Origin: Gemmatimonadota bacterium
GTDB lineage: Bacteria; Gemmatimonadota; Gemmatimonadetes; Palauibacterales; Palauibacteraceae
Reading direction: 5' to 3'
DNA: 64,000 bases
Assembly: GCA_029262175.1 (NCBI GenBank)
Contig: JAJCZV010000072.1
Span: forward strand, 1 to 64,000
Below the pieces are notes generated by a model, which saw only the letters and a program-made list of their open reading frames with translations, had not been told where the DNA came from and did no database searches. How positions within the stretch are numbered: position 1 is the stretch's first letter; each line of letters starts with the position of its first letter. Of the stretch, positions 63,443 through 64,000 are shown piece by piece. The translations under genes and the position numbers were made by a program.

Positions 63443-64000
63443 GGTTTGTATGCACGCCCCCGCGGGCGTCTGGCTGGTTCGGCGTTGGAGGTATCGGGCG
63501 GCGGCGGCTCCGGTCGAGAAATCGCCGTGCTGTCGGCCGGCTCAGCAGCCCCCGTCGAAGAGTCCGGGAGGCTGGAAGGCGAATCGGGCGCGGCGGCAGG
63601 CGGCCTGGAGGGCGCCTGCGCCCCAAGCGGCTGCGCGGTCTGTCCCGACGGCGACATGACGCGGACAGAATCCAGACCGGGATCCGATTCGAAGGAGGCG
63701 CCCCGCATGACCGTCGCGCCTCCATCGCTGTACATCGTGAAGGCCGTCTCGCTGTATAGCCGGTCTTCAGCGCTCACGTAGCGGAGGCGTTCGGTCTCCA
63801 GGCGTTGGTCATCCACACGATCCAGAGCCACGACGGCTCCTTGCGCATCCATGTCCTCGGTCAACTCGTAATAGATTCCGAAATTCGCCGTGACTCGCGT
63901 GGTCTCACGTCCATCCCCGTCGAAAAACGTCATGGTGACCGGACGAAGATGGATTTCGGTCTCTCCCACAAACTCCGCCGTGTCGGCCTCGATCCGAGCC
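63439..64000 (-). CDS. lptC: LptC-like LPS export protein, 5' end beyond the window
   Basis: 187 residues visible; the frame runs past the window edge (ARIEADTAEFVGETEIHLRPVTMTFFD) so the start and membrane anchor are outside. YELTEDMDAQGAVVAL and LETERLRYVSAEDRLYSETAFTMYSDGGATVMRGASFESDP match LptC/YrbK beta-jellyroll strands. The C-terminal 60 residues are Pro/Ser-rich and unlike E. coli LptC. It transfers LPS from LptBFG to LptA. Stop overlaps the OstA-like start as GTGA. Confidence 0.85.
   Translation of the reverse strand, partial: ARIEADTAEFVGETEIHLRPVTMTFFDGDGRETTRVTANFGIYYELTEDMDAQGAVVALDRVDDQRLETERLRYVSAEDRLYSETAFTMYSDGGATVMRGASFESDPGLDSVRVMSPSGQTAQPLGAQAPSRPPAAAPDSPSSLPDSSTGAAEPADSTAISRPEPPPPDTSNAEPARRPRGRAYKP

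Overview
This is a GC-rich chromosomal segment from a diderm (lipid A-bearing) bacterium. The gene content best fits an uncultured Gemmatimonadota-like lineage: an LpxC-FabZ fusion, McsA-McsB-ClpC beside bamA and the lipid A genes, BshC, a DUF5916 outer-membrane protein, and paired ECF sigma factor and TPR-tailed Ser/Thr kinase. The phylum is an inference from gene content. I see no rRNA, tRNA, CRISPR array or insertion sequence.

Layout. 1-1138 (minus): a RES-Xre toxin-antitoxin pair. 1376-40043 (plus): an almost unbroken run of housekeeping genes. In order these are prfB (programmed frameshift)-lysS-lolC/E-lolD; mcsA-mcsB-clpC-bamA-skp-lpxD-lpxC/fabZ-lpxA-Gfo/Idh-small membrane protein-lpxB-DUF374/lpxK-rlmH-methyltransferase-bshC-small protein-murJ-uvrC; gltX-threonine synthase; a TPR protein, a B-box/DUF2007-like protein, DUF512-der-plsY-gpsA, a MerR regulator, surE-pcm, DUF368 and a TPR membrane protein. 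40084-40138: an AT-rich intergenic patch holding a 28-bp sequence with the layout of a XerC/XerD dif site. 40197-64000 (almost all minus): a kinase and its ECF sigma factor, a CPA2-EIIA antiporter, a plus-strand aldo/keto reductase, DUF5916, then an operon read right to left: lptC-lptA/OstA-lptB, rpoN, two polyprenyl-phosphate glycosyltransferases, a GT39-like enzyme, a GT4, a methyltransferase, a YfhO-like enzyme, a UPF0104-type membrane protein and a voltage-gated K+ channel.

The most striking structural feature is that gene orientation flips at the dif-like site: genes on both sides point toward it, as expected at a replication terminus. Most neighbouring genes overlap by four bases (NTGA), implying translational coupling. 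Several genes have no ATG, GTG or TTG at the position homology requires, but do have CTG there, twice as CTGA overlapping the previous stop.

Functionally, the left arm joins envelope biogenesis (lipoprotein release, outer-membrane protein assembly, lipid A synthesis, MurJ) to protein quality control (McsAB-ClpC). The right arm joins LPS transport (Lpt) and sigma-54 to what looks like a lipid-linked sugar pathway for surface glycosylation.
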